Assembly: GCF_014203795.1 (NCBI RefSeq)
Contig: NZ_JACHJU010000009.1
Span: 1-64,000 of the forward strand
Direction: 5' to 3'
Origin: Streptosporangium album
Lineage (GTDB): Bacteria > Actinomycetota > Actinomycetes > Streptosporangiales > Streptosporangiaceae
Length of the DNA stretch: 64,000 nucleotides
Both the position numbers and the translations under genes were made by a program. Below the pieces are notes generated by a model. It was not told the origin of the DNA and did not search any database. It saw nothing but the letters and a program-made list of their open reading frames with translations. Positions 1 through 8,039 of the stretch are shown piece after piece. Within the stretch, counting starts at the first letter, position 1. Each line of letters opens with the position of its first letter.

Positions 1-2076
1 GGCCAGACCGTTGTGGAAACGGGCCGAGACGGTCGCCGGATCGGTCCGCTCGCGCAGATCGTCGACGACGGCCCGGACGAGGTCGCCGGCCTGGATCACC
101 AGGAGCTCTCCGGCCTCGCGGAGCCGGACCGGATAGGCGGACTTCTCGGTGGGATCGGCCCGTTGCTCCAGCGCGCTCGCGGCCTGCCCCTCGTAGGTGA
201 CGGTGTCCGAGAGCCCCAGGATCGCCGCGACGGCGTCGAACAGCCGCCCGGCGCTGGAGGTGAGAGGGGAGTTGACACCGGACCTGGCCACGGCCAGCAC
301 CTCGTCCCAGTCCCGGTGGCGGGAGATCACCGCGAGATCGCCGGGGGGCGCGCCTCCGTAGACCGCGTCCAGGTGGGCGGCGGCCATCCGCCAGGGGTGC
401 CTGATCGCCGCCGTGCCACCGGGCAGCGGCACCGGAGCCAGGCAGCCGGCACGGGTGAAGCCGGTCAGGTCGGCCACGAGCAGCTCGCCGCCCCAGAAGG
501 TGCCGTCGGCGCCGTAGCCGAGGCCGTCGAAGGCCACCCCGATGACGGGGCCGGCCTCCCGGTTGTCCGCCAGGCAGGAGGCGATGTGCGCGTGGTGGTG
601 CTGGACCCCCACCAGGTCGACTCCGTCCATGTCGCGGGCGTACTTGGTGGACAGGTACTCCGGGTGGAGATCATGCGCGACGACCCTCGGCGTGATGCCG
701 AACAGGCGCCGGAAGTGGTCGATCCCCTCGGCGAAGGAGCACAGGGTCTCGTAGTTCTCCAGATCGCCGATGTGGTGGGAGACGAAGGCGCGTTCCCCCT
801 TCGCCAGGCAGAAGGTGTTCTTCAGCTCCGCGCCGCACGCGAGCACGGCCCGCCGTACGGGATGGGGGAGCCGCAGGGGTTCGGGGGCGTATCCGCGTGA
901 TCTCCGCAGCGGGAGCCCCTCTCCCCGTGTCGCGAGGACCACCGAGTCGTCGGTACGGACGTGGATCGGGCGGTCGTGGGTGAGGAAGCGGTCGGCGATG
1001 CCGGCGAGCCGGGTGAACGCGTCGCGGTCGCGGTAGGCGATGGGTTCGTCGGAGAGGTTCCCGCTGGTGAGCACGTACGGCCCGGTGATCTCCCCGGCGA
1101 GCAGGTGGTGCACCGGCGTGTACGGCAGCATGACGCCGAGACGGCGCTCGCCCGGCGACACGGCCTCGGCTATCGGGGCGTCCGGGCGGCGGGGCAGCAG
1201 CACGATCGGCCGGCGGGGGCCGGTGAGCAGCCGTTCGGCATCGCCGTCCAGCTCGCACAGCGCGCGCGCGGCGTCGAGGTCGGCGACCATGACGGCGAAC
1301 GGCCGGTCCTCGCGGTGCTTGCGTGACCGCAGGGTCCGTACGGCCTCCTCGTCACCCGCGTCGACCGCCAGGTGGTAGCCGCCCAGGCCCTTGACCGCCA
1401 GGACGCCACCCGAGCGCACCAGCGCGGCCGCGAGCGCGATCGGATCACCGTCACCGTCACCGTCGGTGTCGCCGGGACCGGCCAGCCGCAGCGTCGGGCC
1501 GCAGGCCGGGCAGCAGGTCGGCTGGGCGTGGAACCTGCGGTCGTCCGGGTCGAGGTATTCGCGCGTGCACTCCTCGCACATGGCGAACCCGGCCATCGTC
1601 GTGGCCGGCCGGTCGTAGGGGACGTCCTGGACGATGGTGAACCTCGGCCCGCAGTTGGTGCAGTTGACGAAGGCGTGGCGGTAGCGGCGGCCGGCCGGAT
1701 CGAACAGCTCGGCCAGGCAGTCGGCGCAGGTCGCGACATCAGGGGAGATCAGCGCGGCCCGCCCGCCTCCGTCCCTGCTGCCGGTGATGCGGAAGCCGCG
1801 GTCTCCGCGTGCGGGCACGGCGGTGGCGGTGACACGGTGGACCACCGCCAGCGGCGGCGCCTGCCCCCGCAGCTCCTCCTCGAAGCGCGCGACGTTCTCC
1901 CGCGTGCCCTCGGCCTCGATGAACACGCCCGCCCCGTCGTTGCCCACCCACCCCGACAGCGACAGGCGCCGGGCCAGGGAATGGACATGGGGGCGGAAGC
2001 CCACCCCCTGCACGATCCCCTCGACCCGGATCATGATCCGTGTCCGGGGCTCGGTCCGGGCCCGTCCGCTGCTCAT
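1..2076 (-). CDS. hypF: HypF carbamoyltransferase, 3' end beyond window edge
   Basis: Hydrogenase maturation protein that turns carbamoyl phosphate into the thiocarbamate donor on HypE for the CN ligands of the NiFe site; cytoplasmic. The reverse-strand frame is open from ATG 2076 to base 1, giving 692 residues; the family runs to about 750-780, so only the C-terminus is missing. Seen in order: an acylphosphatase domain (VEGIVQGVGFRPHVH, about residues 15-30), two HypF zinc fingers (CADC...CTNCGPRF and CEEC...CCPACGP, about 105-180), a YrdC-like domain with KGLGGYHL, and a Kae1-like C-terminal domain with HDLHPEYLSTKYA and VQHHHAHIASCLADN. It is transcribed divergently from the hydrogenase operon across a 169-base gap. 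hypB may lie beyond the edge but is not visible here. Confidence 0.95.
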   Translation of the reverse strand, partial: MSSGRARTEPRTRIMIRVEGIVQGVGFRPHVHSLARRLSLSGWVGNDGAGVFIEAEGTRENVARFEEELRGQAPPLAVVHRVTATAVPARGDRGFRITGSRDGGGRAALISPDVATCADCLAELFDPAGRRYRHAFVNCTNCGPRFTIVQDVPYDRPATTMAGFAMCEECTREYLDPDDRRFHAQPTCCPACGPTLRLAGPGDTDGDGDGDPIALAAALVRSGGVLAVKGLGGYHLAVDAGDEEAVRTLRSRKHREDRPFAVMVADLDAARALCELDGDAERLLTGPRRPIVLLPRRPDAPIAEAVSPGERRLGVMLPYTPVHHLLAGEITGPYVLTSGNLSDEPIAYRDRDAFTRLAGIADRFLTHDRPIHVRTDDSVVLATRGEGLPLRRSRGYAPEPLRLPHPVRRAVLACGAELKNTFCLAKGERAFVSHHIGDLENYETLCSFAEGIDHFRRLFGITPRVVAHDLHPEYLSTKYARDMDGVDLVGVQHHHAHIASCLADNREAGPVIGVAFDGLGYGADGTFWGGELLVADLTGFTRAGCLAPVPLPGGTAAIRHPWRMAAAHLDAVYGGAPPGDLAVISRHRDWDEVLAVARSGVNSPLTSSAGRLFDAVAAILGLSDTVTYEGQAASALEQRADPTEKSAYPVRLREAGELLVIQAGDLVRAVVDDLRERTDPATVSARFHNGLA

Positions 2077-2245
2077 GGCCTCATGCTCTCCAGGCCTCCC
2101 GGCGGGCCGGTGGTGGACGCGCTTGATTTCGGAGAGAAGGTTACGTCCATGATCAGACCTTTACTCCGGTTTGCAGCTCCTTAGGTGTCGGCTTTGTCGT
2201 TACTCATCGTAATCTGGCGACTACCGTAAATAACGGAGTGTCCAT

Positions 2246-2878
2246 ATGTCAGTGACATCGACCATGCAACTAGCCGTCGGTGAGGCATTCGATCGGCGTG
2301 ATCGCGCCGGCCGTGCCCTCGCGGACGACTCCGAGCGCATCGCGCGGGCATGCCACGCCATGGCCGCCCGGTTCCGCCTCGGCGGAAAACTGATCGTCTT
2401 CGGCAACGGCGGCGGTGGTGCGGACGCGGCCCACATCGCGGTGGAATTCATGCACCCGGTCATCATGGGCAAAAGGGCGCTGCCCGCACTCGCGCTGAGC
2501 AACGACGCCGCGACGGTCACCGGAGTGGGCAACCGCCAAGGGCTCGCCGAGACCTTCGCCCATCAGCTCCACCGTTGGGCGGACCCGGCGGACATGGCGC
2601 TGGGCGTCTCCCGCGACGGCCGCTGCGCGAGTGTCCTGCGGGGCCTGGAGATGGCCAAGACACTGGGCCTGTTCACCCTCGCGCTGACCGGCGGCGACGG
2701 GGGCCCCGTCGCACTGAGCCCGGCGGTCGACCACGTCCTGATCGCCGCCTCGGACGATCCCGCCGTGGTGAAGGAGATCCACGTGACCACCTACCACGTG
2801 CTGTGGGAACTGGTGCACGTGTTCTTCGAGCTGCCCGGCTCGCTCGGCGGCGAGCCGGCGAACGGGGTGACCGCGTGA
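2246..2878 (+). CDS. SIS-domain (GmhA-like) protein with degenerate second loop
   Basis: A 210-residue single SIS (sugar isomerase) domain related to phosphoheptose isomerases; cytoplasmic. The ATG follows GGAGTG at good spacing. The first phosphosugar loop is partly kept as FGNGGGGADAAH, but the second, normally rich in serine (GxSTSGxS), reads GVSRDGRCASV, so key phosphate-binding serines are missing. It is the first gene of the hydrogenase operon and overlaps the next gene by four bases (GTGA). A second SIS gene with intact loops lies two genes on, so the two may form a heteromer with this one non-catalytic; that is inference. SIS genes are known companions of group 1h hydrogenases, but their job there is not established. 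Confidence 0.85.
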   Translation: MSVTSTMQLAVGEAFDRRDRAGRALADDSERIARACHAMAARFRLGGKLIVFGNGGGGADAAHIAVEFMHPVIMGKRALPALALSNDAATVTGVGNRQGLAETFAHQLHRWADPADMALGVSRDGRCASVLRGLEMAKTLGLFTLALTGGDGGPVALSPAVDHVLIAASDDPAVVKEIHVTTYHVLWELVHVFFELPGSLGGEPANGVTA

Positions 2879-3108
2879 GCGGGCCCGCGGACTGTTCCGC
2901 GGACGCGTGCGTCACCTGCTCCGACGAGGCCATACCGCTGACGGTGATCCGGCTGGTCGAGCCGGGAATGGCAGTGGCCGGCACCGGTGGTGTCGACCAG
3001 GAAGTGAGCGTGGCGCTGGTCGACGCGGCCGTGGGCGACGTCGTCCTCGTGCACGCCAAGGAGGCCATCGCGGTGATCGAGAGGGGAGCCGGTGATGAGC
3101 ACGCTTGA
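2875..3108 (+). CDS. HypC/HupF-family protein with internal CxxC, atypical
   Basis: A 77-residue protein in the HypC/HupF size range and fold pattern: a short N-terminal segment, IPLTVIRLVEPGMAVAG, then a beta-rich core ending in GDVVLVHAKEAIAVI. Classical HypC starts MC so that Cys2 can bind the Fe(CN)2CO unit and the large subunit. Here the start is GTG and the cysteines sit internally (DCSADACVTCSDE), so the Cys2 arrangement is lost. The GTG overlaps the preceding stop (GTGA) and the 3' end overlaps the next gene by 14 bases. A canonical HypC is encoded at 11028. This copy may be a dedicated chaperone for the 1h large subunit; that is inference. Confidence 0.8.
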   Translation: MSGPADCSADACVTCSDEAIPLTVIRLVEPGMAVAGTGGVDQEVSVALVDAAVGDVVLVHAKEAIAVIERGAGDEHA

Positions 3109-3781
3109 GGAACCGCCCGCCGAGGGGGTGCGGGAGCTGTATCCCTTCCTCTACGAGGGGCGTAACGACATCCAGTCGGTGCTGGCCGAGGCCCGCCGCT
3201 CCACCGAGGACAAGGCGGCCGAGATCGTACGGCTGCGCTGGCAGGTGGCCGAGGCGTCGGCCGACGCGCTCATGGAGTGCGCCGGGGAGATGGCGCTGCG
3301 GTTCGCCTCGGGCGGGCGGCTGTTCGCCTTCGGCAACGGCGGGAGCAGCACCGACGCACAGGAGGTGGCGACCGCCTTCCTGCATCCGCCCTACGGCCTC
3401 TCCCTGCCTGCTCTCTCCCTGACCAGCGACGTCGCCGTGGTCACCGCCCTCTCCAACGACGTGGGATTCGAGGTCGTCTTCGCCCGTCAGCTCGCGGCGC
3501 TGGGACGGCACGGTGACATCGCCGTCGGTCTGTCGACGAGCGGGGACTCCTCCAACGTCATCCAGGCCTTCGAGGAGGCGACGCGCCGGGGCATGCTCAC
3601 CATCGGCCTGGCGGGGGACAAGGGGGGCAGGCTGGCCGAACTCGACCTGATCGACTACCTCTTCGTCATCCCGTCGTCGTCCGTGCACCGGATCCAGGAG
3701 GCCCAGACGACGGTCTACCACGTTCTGTGGGAGCTCACCCAGCACGCCCTCGGCGCAGCACAGGTCCACGACCCCGGGTGA
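3095..3781 (+). CDS. SIS-domain (GmhA-like) protein with intact loops
   Basis: A 228-residue SIS-domain protein of the phosphoheptose isomerase type. Both phosphosugar loops look canonical: FGNGGSSTDAQ near residue 75 and GLSTSGDSSNV near 145. A long N-terminal helix precedes the domain, as in GmhA. ATG 3095 follows GGGGAG and is chosen over the in-frame GTG at 3092. It overlaps the HypC-like gene by 14 bases. A 91-base gap with a strong Shine-Dalgarno sequence then leads to the hydrogenase small subunit. No heptose pathway genes are nearby, so a role tied to the hydrogenase is more likely than lipopolysaccharide synthesis. The substrate is unknown. Confidence 0.87.
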   Translation: MSTLEEPPAEGVRELYPFLYEGRNDIQSVLAEARRSTEDKAAEIVRLRWQVAEASADALMECAGEMALRFASGGRLFAFGNGGSSTDAQEVATAFLHPPYGLSLPALSLTSDVAVVTALSNDVGFEVVFARQLAALGRHGDIAVGLSTSGDSSNVIQAFEEATRRGMLTIGLAGDKGGRLAELDLIDYLFVIPSSSVHRIQEAQTTVYHVLWELTQHALGAAQVHDPG

Positions 3782-3872
3782 CCCGCCACCGTCCCCGCGT
3801 CATGACCCTCAACGCACAGCTCCCCCGCACCGACAACGATCCATCGCCATCGACGAGGAGTGGGGAGGCGGC

Positions 3873-4949
3873 ATGACAGCGCCGACGGAGACAGCGGGCG
3901 GTACGCCGCAGGAGCAGGAAGAACCGGTCGTCCACATTCTCTGGATCAACGGCGGGCTGAGCTGTGACGGCGATTCCGTCGCACTGACCGCGGCCACCCA
4001 GCCGAGCATCGAGGAGATCCTGCTGGGCGCCCTTCCAGGGCTGCCCAAGGTCGAGGTGCACTGGCCGCTGCTCGCCTTCGAGTCCGGGCCGGCGCAGGGC
4101 GCGGACGTGTTCATCGAGTGGTTCTTCAAGGCCGACCGCGGGGAGCTGGATCCCTTCGTGCTGGTGGTGGAGGGCTCGATCCCGAACGAGGCGATCAAGC
4201 AGGAGGGCTACTGGTGCGGGTTCGGCAACAACCCCGATACCGGCCAGCCGATGACCACGAGCGAGTGGCTGGACCGGCTGGCGCCCAAGGCGACGGCGGT
4301 GCTGGCGGCCGGCACGTGCGCCACCTACGGCGGGATCCACGCGATGGCCGGCAACCCGACCGGCGCCATGGGGGTGGCCGACTACCTGGGCTGGGACTGG
4401 CGGTCGAAGGCCGGGCTGCCGATCGTCAACGTGCCGGGATGCCCGGTCCAGCCGGACAACCTGTCGGAGACGATCCTGTACCTGCTGTACCAGGTCGCCG
4501 GGCAGGCACCGATGATCCCGCTGGACGAGGCACTGCGCCCGACGTGGCTGTTCGGCCAGACGGTGCACGAGGGCTGCGACCGGGCCGGCTACTACGAGCA
4601 GGGACAGTTCGCCACCGAGTACGGCTCGCCCCAGTGCCTGGTGAAGATCGGCTGCTGGGGGCCGGTGGTCAAGTGCAACGTGCCCAAACGCGGCTGGATG
4701 AACGGTATCGGCGGCTGCCCGAACGTGGGCGGCATCTGCATCGCGTGCACGATGCCCGGCTTCCCGGACAAGTTCATGCCGTTCATGGACGAGCCGCCGG
4801 GAGCCCGGGTGTCCTCGACGGTCAGCGGCGCCTACGGCAGCGTGATCCGCACCCTGCGCGGCATCACCCTCAGAACGGTCGACAAGGAGCCGAAGTGGCG
4901 CAAGAAGGGCCGCGAGCTGCTCACCGGATACAAGGCGTCCTGGAGCTGA
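3873..4949 (+). CDS. hhyS: [NiFe]-hydrogenase small subunit, group 1h type
   Basis: Electron-transfer subunit carrying three Fe-S clusters; 358 residues. There is no Tat signal and no C-terminal membrane anchor, as in actinobacterial group 1h enzymes. Proximal-cluster ligands are Cys31, Asp34 (LSCDGDS), Cys149 (GTCATYGG) and Cys190 (PGCPVQPDN). Asp in place of the usual cysteine is the 3Cys-1Asp hallmark described for group 1h hydrogenases. Distal and medial motifs follow: TVHEGCDRAGYY, SPQCLVKIGCWGPVVKC and GGCPNVGGICIACTMPGFP. ATG 3873 is preceded by GGGGAG. The stop is one base from the large-subunit start, so the two are coupled. Group 1h enzymes scavenge atmospheric H2; that assignment is from family knowledge plus these motifs. 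Confidence 0.96.
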   Translation: MTAPTETAGGTPQEQEEPVVHILWINGGLSCDGDSVALTAATQPSIEEILLGALPGLPKVEVHWPLLAFESGPAQGADVFIEWFFKADRGELDPFVLVVEGSIPNEAIKQEGYWCGFGNNPDTGQPMTTSEWLDRLAPKATAVLAAGTCATYGGIHAMAGNPTGAMGVADYLGWDWRSKAGLPIVNVPGCPVQPDNLSETILYLLYQVAGQAPMIPLDEALRPTWLFGQTVHEGCDRAGYYEQGQFATEYGSPQCLVKIGCWGPVVKCNVPKRGWMNGIGGCPNVGGICIACTMPGFPDKFMPFMDEPPGARVSSTVSGAYGSVIRTLRGITLRTVDKEPKWRKKGRELLTGYKASWS

Positions 4950-4950
4950 G

Positions 4951-6759
4951 ATGAAGACCTCACGGAAATCGAAGCAGGAAGCCCAGAAAGGGCAGCCGCG
5001 CGAGCTGGTCGAGATGTCGTGGGATCCCATCACGCGGATCGTCGGCAGCCTGGGCATCTACTGCAAGATCGATTTCAAGAACCGGGAGGTGGCCGAGTGC
5101 TACAGCACCTCGTCGATCTTCCGCGGCTACAGCATCTTCATGAAGGGCAAGGACCCGCGCGACGCGCACTTCATCACCAGCCGGATCTGCGGGATCTGCG
5201 GCGACAACCACGCCACCTGCTCGGTCTACGCGCAGAACATGGCCTACGGCGCCCGCCCGCCGGCCCTGGGGGAGTGGATCCTCAACTGCGGCGAGGCGGC
5301 CGAGTACATGTTCGACCACAACATCTACCAGGAGAACCTGGTGGGGGTCGACTACTGCGAGAAGATGGTCCGCGAGACCAACCCCGGCGTGCTGGCCAAG
5401 GCCGAGCGTACCGAGGCCCCGCACGCCGCTGACCACGGTTACAAGACGATCGCCGACATCATGCGCTCGCTGAATCCCCTCGAGGGCGAGTTCTACCGCG
5501 AGGCGCTGGCGGTCAGCCGTACCACCAGGGAGATGTTCTGCCTGATGGAGGGGCGGCATGTGCACCCCTCCACGCTGTATCCCGGCGGGGTCGGCACGGT
5601 CGCGACGGTGCAGCTGTTCACCGACTACATGACCCGGCTGATGCGCTACATCGAGTTCATGAAGCGCGTCGTGCCGATGCACGACGACCTGTTCGACTTC
5701 TTCTACGACGCGCTGCCCGGCTACGAGGAGGTCGGCCGCAGGCGCGTGCTGCTGGGATGCTGGGGCAGCTTCCAGGACCCGCAGCACTGCGACTTCACCT
5801 ACGAGAACATGAGCGCCTGGGGGCGCGAGATGTTCGTCACCCCCGGCGTGATCGTCGACGGCAGGCTCGTCACCAACGACCTGGTCGACATCAACCTCGG
5901 CATCCGGATCCTGCTGGGCAGCTCCTACTACGACGACTGGCAGGGCCAGGAGCCGTTCGTCACCCACGACCCGCTGGGCAACCCGGTCGACATGCGCCAC
6001 CCGTGGAACCAGCACACCATCCCGCACCCGCAGAAGCGCGACTTCGACGACAAGTACAGCTGGGTGATGTCGCCGCGCTGGTTCGACGGCAAGGACATGC
6101 TCGCCCTGGACACCGGCGGCGGGCCGATCGCCCGGCTGTGGTCGACCGCGCTGTCGGGCAAGGTGGACATCGGCTACATCAGGGCGACCGGTCACAGCGT
6201 GCAGATCAACCTGCCGAAGACGGCCACCAAGCCGGAGAAGACGTTCGAGTGGAAGATCCCCGAGCGCAACGGCGAGCTGATGTCCAACGCGCTGGAGCGC
6301 AACCGGGCCCGCACCTACTTCCAGGCCTACGCGGCGGCGTGCGCGCTGTACTTCGCCGAGCAGGGGCTGGCCGAGGTGCGCGCGGGACGCACCCAGACCT
6401 GGACGCCGTTCACGGTCCCGGAGGAGGCGATCAGCTGCGGGTTCACCGAGGCGGTGCGGGGCGTGCTCTCGCACCACATGGTGATCAGGGACGGGAAGAT
6501 CGCCAACTACCATCCGTACCCCCCGACACCGTGGAACGCCAGCGTCCGCGACGTCAACGGCGTGCCGGGACCGTACGAGGACGCGGTGCAGAACACCCCG
6601 ATCTTCGAGGAGAACCCGCCGGAGAAGTTCAAGGGCATCGACATCATGCGCGCCGTGCGCAGCTTCGACCCGTGCCTGCCGTGCGGAGTCCACATGTACC
6701 TCGGCGACGGCAAGGAACTACGCAAGCTGCACACCCCCCATGCCGCCGGCACCCTGTGA
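4951..6759 (+). CDS. hhyL: [NiFe]-hydrogenase large subunit, group 1h type
   Basis: Catalytic subunit, 602 residues. The L1 motif is RICGICGDNHATC with Cys80 and Cys83, and the L2 motif is DPCLPCGVH with Cys575, Cys578 and His581; these four cysteines bind the Ni-Fe centre. After His581 come 21 residues, the expected C-terminal tail removed by the maturation protease encoded at 10004. The N-terminus is basic (about 20 residues, KTSRKSKQE) before the conserved MSWDPITRIVG. It starts one base after the small-subunit stop. A perfect inverted repeat lies just downstream of its stop codon. The partner pair and motifs make the assignment firm; the H2-scavenging role is inferred from the class. Confidence 0.97.
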   Translation: MKTSRKSKQEAQKGQPRELVEMSWDPITRIVGSLGIYCKIDFKNREVAECYSTSSIFRGYSIFMKGKDPRDAHFITSRICGICGDNHATCSVYAQNMAYGARPPALGEWILNCGEAAEYMFDHNIYQENLVGVDYCEKMVRETNPGVLAKAERTEAPHAADHGYKTIADIMRSLNPLEGEFYREALAVSRTTREMFCLMEGRHVHPSTLYPGGVGTVATVQLFTDYMTRLMRYIEFMKRVVPMHDDLFDFFYDALPGYEEVGRRRVLLGCWGSFQDPQHCDFTYENMSAWGREMFVTPGVIVDGRLVTNDLVDINLGIRILLGSSYYDDWQGQEPFVTHDPLGNPVDMRHPWNQHTIPHPQKRDFDDKYSWVMSPRWFDGKDMLALDTGGGPIARLWSTALSGKVDIGYIRATGHSVQINLPKTATKPEKTFEWKIPERNGELMSNALERNRARTYFQAYAAACALYFAEQGLAEVRAGRTQTWTPFTVPEEAISCGFTEAVRGVLSHHMVIRDGKIANYHPYPPTPWNASVRDVNGVPGPYEDAVQNTPIFEENPPEKFKGIDIMRAVRSFDPCLPCGVHMYLGDGKELRKLHTPHAAGTL

Positions 6760-6769
6760 CCATCCGGCA

Positions 6770-6794
6770 GCCGGGGAGCCGACCGCTCCCCGGC
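6770..6794 (+). terminator. Perfect 10-bp hairpin behind the hydrogenase structural genes
   Basis: GCCGGGGAGC (6770-6779), a five-base loop, then GCTCCCCGGC (6785-6794). There is no T-tract, and the next gene starts 34 bases on with its own ribosome site. It may partly terminate transcription or protect the 3' end of the hhySL message so that subunits exceed accessory proteins; that is inference. Confidence 0.6.
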
Positions 6795-6828
6795 CGCCGA
6801 GGACGTGAGGAAAGGTAGGTCGGGCACG

Positions 6829-7404
6829 ATGCCGCACGCCCATGACGTCCAGGCGGCCGGGAGCCGCGTCGAGGCGCTGCTCGCCGAGCTCGCCACGCTC
6901 AGCGACCCCGTGGCGCGGGCCAAGACCGAGGAGCTCGTCCGGGTGCTGGTCGAGCTCTACGGAGCGGGCCTGGAGCGCGTCGTCGAGATCGTCACCGAGG
7001 CCGAGGCGGCGCAGGTGCTCCACAGCCTGGCCGCCGACGACCTCGTCTCGGGCCTGCTCGTCCTGCACGACCTGCACCCGCTGACCACGGCGGAGCGCGT
7101 CCACGAGGCACTCGACACCGTGCGGCCTCAGCTCGGCCTGCACGAGGGCGGGGTCGAGCTGCTCGGCGTGGAGGCGGACGGAGTCGTACGGCTGCGCCTC
7201 GCGGGCACCTGCCACGGCTGCCCCTCCTCGCAGCTCACCGCCACCCACGCCATCGAAGGCGCCGTGCTGCGGGCCGCGCCGGAGGTGTCCCGGGTGGTCG
7301 TCGAGGGAGTGGCCGACGACCGGGCGCCGCTGCTGCAGATCCAGCACCGCCCGCCTCCCGGCCCGTGCCCGCTGCCGGGGACACTGCCGGAGAGGGTCTC
7401 ATGA
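6829..7404 (+). CDS. NifU-like C-terminal-domain protein (Fe-S scaffold)
   Basis: A 191-residue protein with a helical N-terminal half of unknown fold and a NifU C-terminal-type domain in the second half. The CxxC of that domain is Cys128 and Cys131 in GTCHGCPSS. Such domains hold a transient Fe-S cluster and pass it to apo-proteins; here the three-cluster small subunit is the obvious client. I chose ATG 6829 over the in-frame GTG 6805 because the conserved part begins later and AGGT lies eight bases upstream. It overlaps the next gene by four bases. It is a regular member of group 1h loci. Whether it delivers clusters or acts as an electron carrier is not settled by sequence. Confidence 0.85.
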   Translation: MPHAHDVQAAGSRVEALLAELATLSDPVARAKTEELVRVLVELYGAGLERVVEIVTEAEAAQVLHSLAADDLVSGLLVLHDLHPLTTAERVHEALDTVRPQLGLHEGGVELLGVEADGVVRLRLAGTCHGCPSSQLTATHAIEGAVLRAAPEVSRVVVEGVADDRAPLLQIQHRPPPGPCPLPGTLPERVS

Positions 7405-8039
7405 CGGCCACCGGTCTGCGCCGGTTCCGCGAGCCCCGGCAGGCGGACGTGACGCGGTGCGAGATGTGCGGCGAGCCGCTGGGCGAGGTGCACGGCCACG
7501 TGGTGAACATCGAGAGCCGGGCACTCCTGTGCACCTGCCGCCCCTGCCACCTGCTGTTCCCCCACGACGCCGGAGCCCGCTACCGCGCGATGCCGGACCG
7601 CTACCTGCACGCCCCGTCGTTCCGGCTGACCGAGACCGACTGGGAGGAGCTGCAGATCCCGGTCCGCACGGCATTCTTCTTCCACAACTCCACCCTCGGC
7701 CAGACCGTCGCCCTCTACCCGAGCCCCGCCGGGGCGACCGAGTCACTCCTCCCGCTGGCGACCTGGGAACGCGTCCTGGCGGCCAATCCGGCGCTGGCCG
7801 TCGTCCGGCCGGACGTCGAGGCGCTCCTGGTGGACCGCCACCCCGGAGGCGGCTCCGCGTGCTACCTGGTGCCGGTCGCCGCCTGCTACGAGCTCGTCGG
7901 CCTGGTACGGCTGCACTGGAAGGGCTTCGACGGCGGGCAGAAGGCGTGGGAGGCCATCGACGGCTTCTTCGCGGAGCTGCGCCGGCGCAGCCACGTCGTC
8001 CCGCCCGGGGCCGCCGAAGGAGACGACGATGGCCGATGA
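7401..8039 (+). CDS. DUF5947-family protein of the hydrogenase locus
   Basis: A 212-residue cytoplasmic protein of unknown function. Two cysteine pairs near the N-terminus, CEMCGEPLG and CTCRPCHLLF (about residues 20-55), look like a zinc or Fe-S site. The rest is an alpha/beta domain with FFFHNSTLGQTVALYPSPAG and a basic WKGFDGGQKAW stretch close to the end. I recognise it as the DUF5947 type that accompanies actinobacterial hydrogenases. The ATG overlaps the preceding stop by four bases and the end overlaps the next gene by 11 bases, so it is translated with its neighbours. It may help assembly or link the enzyme to the membrane; no function is proven. Confidence 0.82.
   Translation: MTATGLRRFREPRQADVTRCEMCGEPLGEVHGHVVNIESRALLCTCRPCHLLFPHDAGARYRAMPDRYLHAPSFRLTETDWEELQIPVRTAFFFHNSTLGQTVALYPSPAGATESLLPLATWERVLAANPALAVVRPDVEALLVDRHPGGGSACYLVPVAACYELVGLVRLHWKGFDGGQKAWEAIDGFFAELRRRSHVVPPGAAEGDDDGR

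Noticed and set aside
3802-3876. A 24-codon frame overlapping the hhyS start by four bases
   Set aside because: It has no ribosome site of its own and its composition looks random; the overlap alone is not enough.
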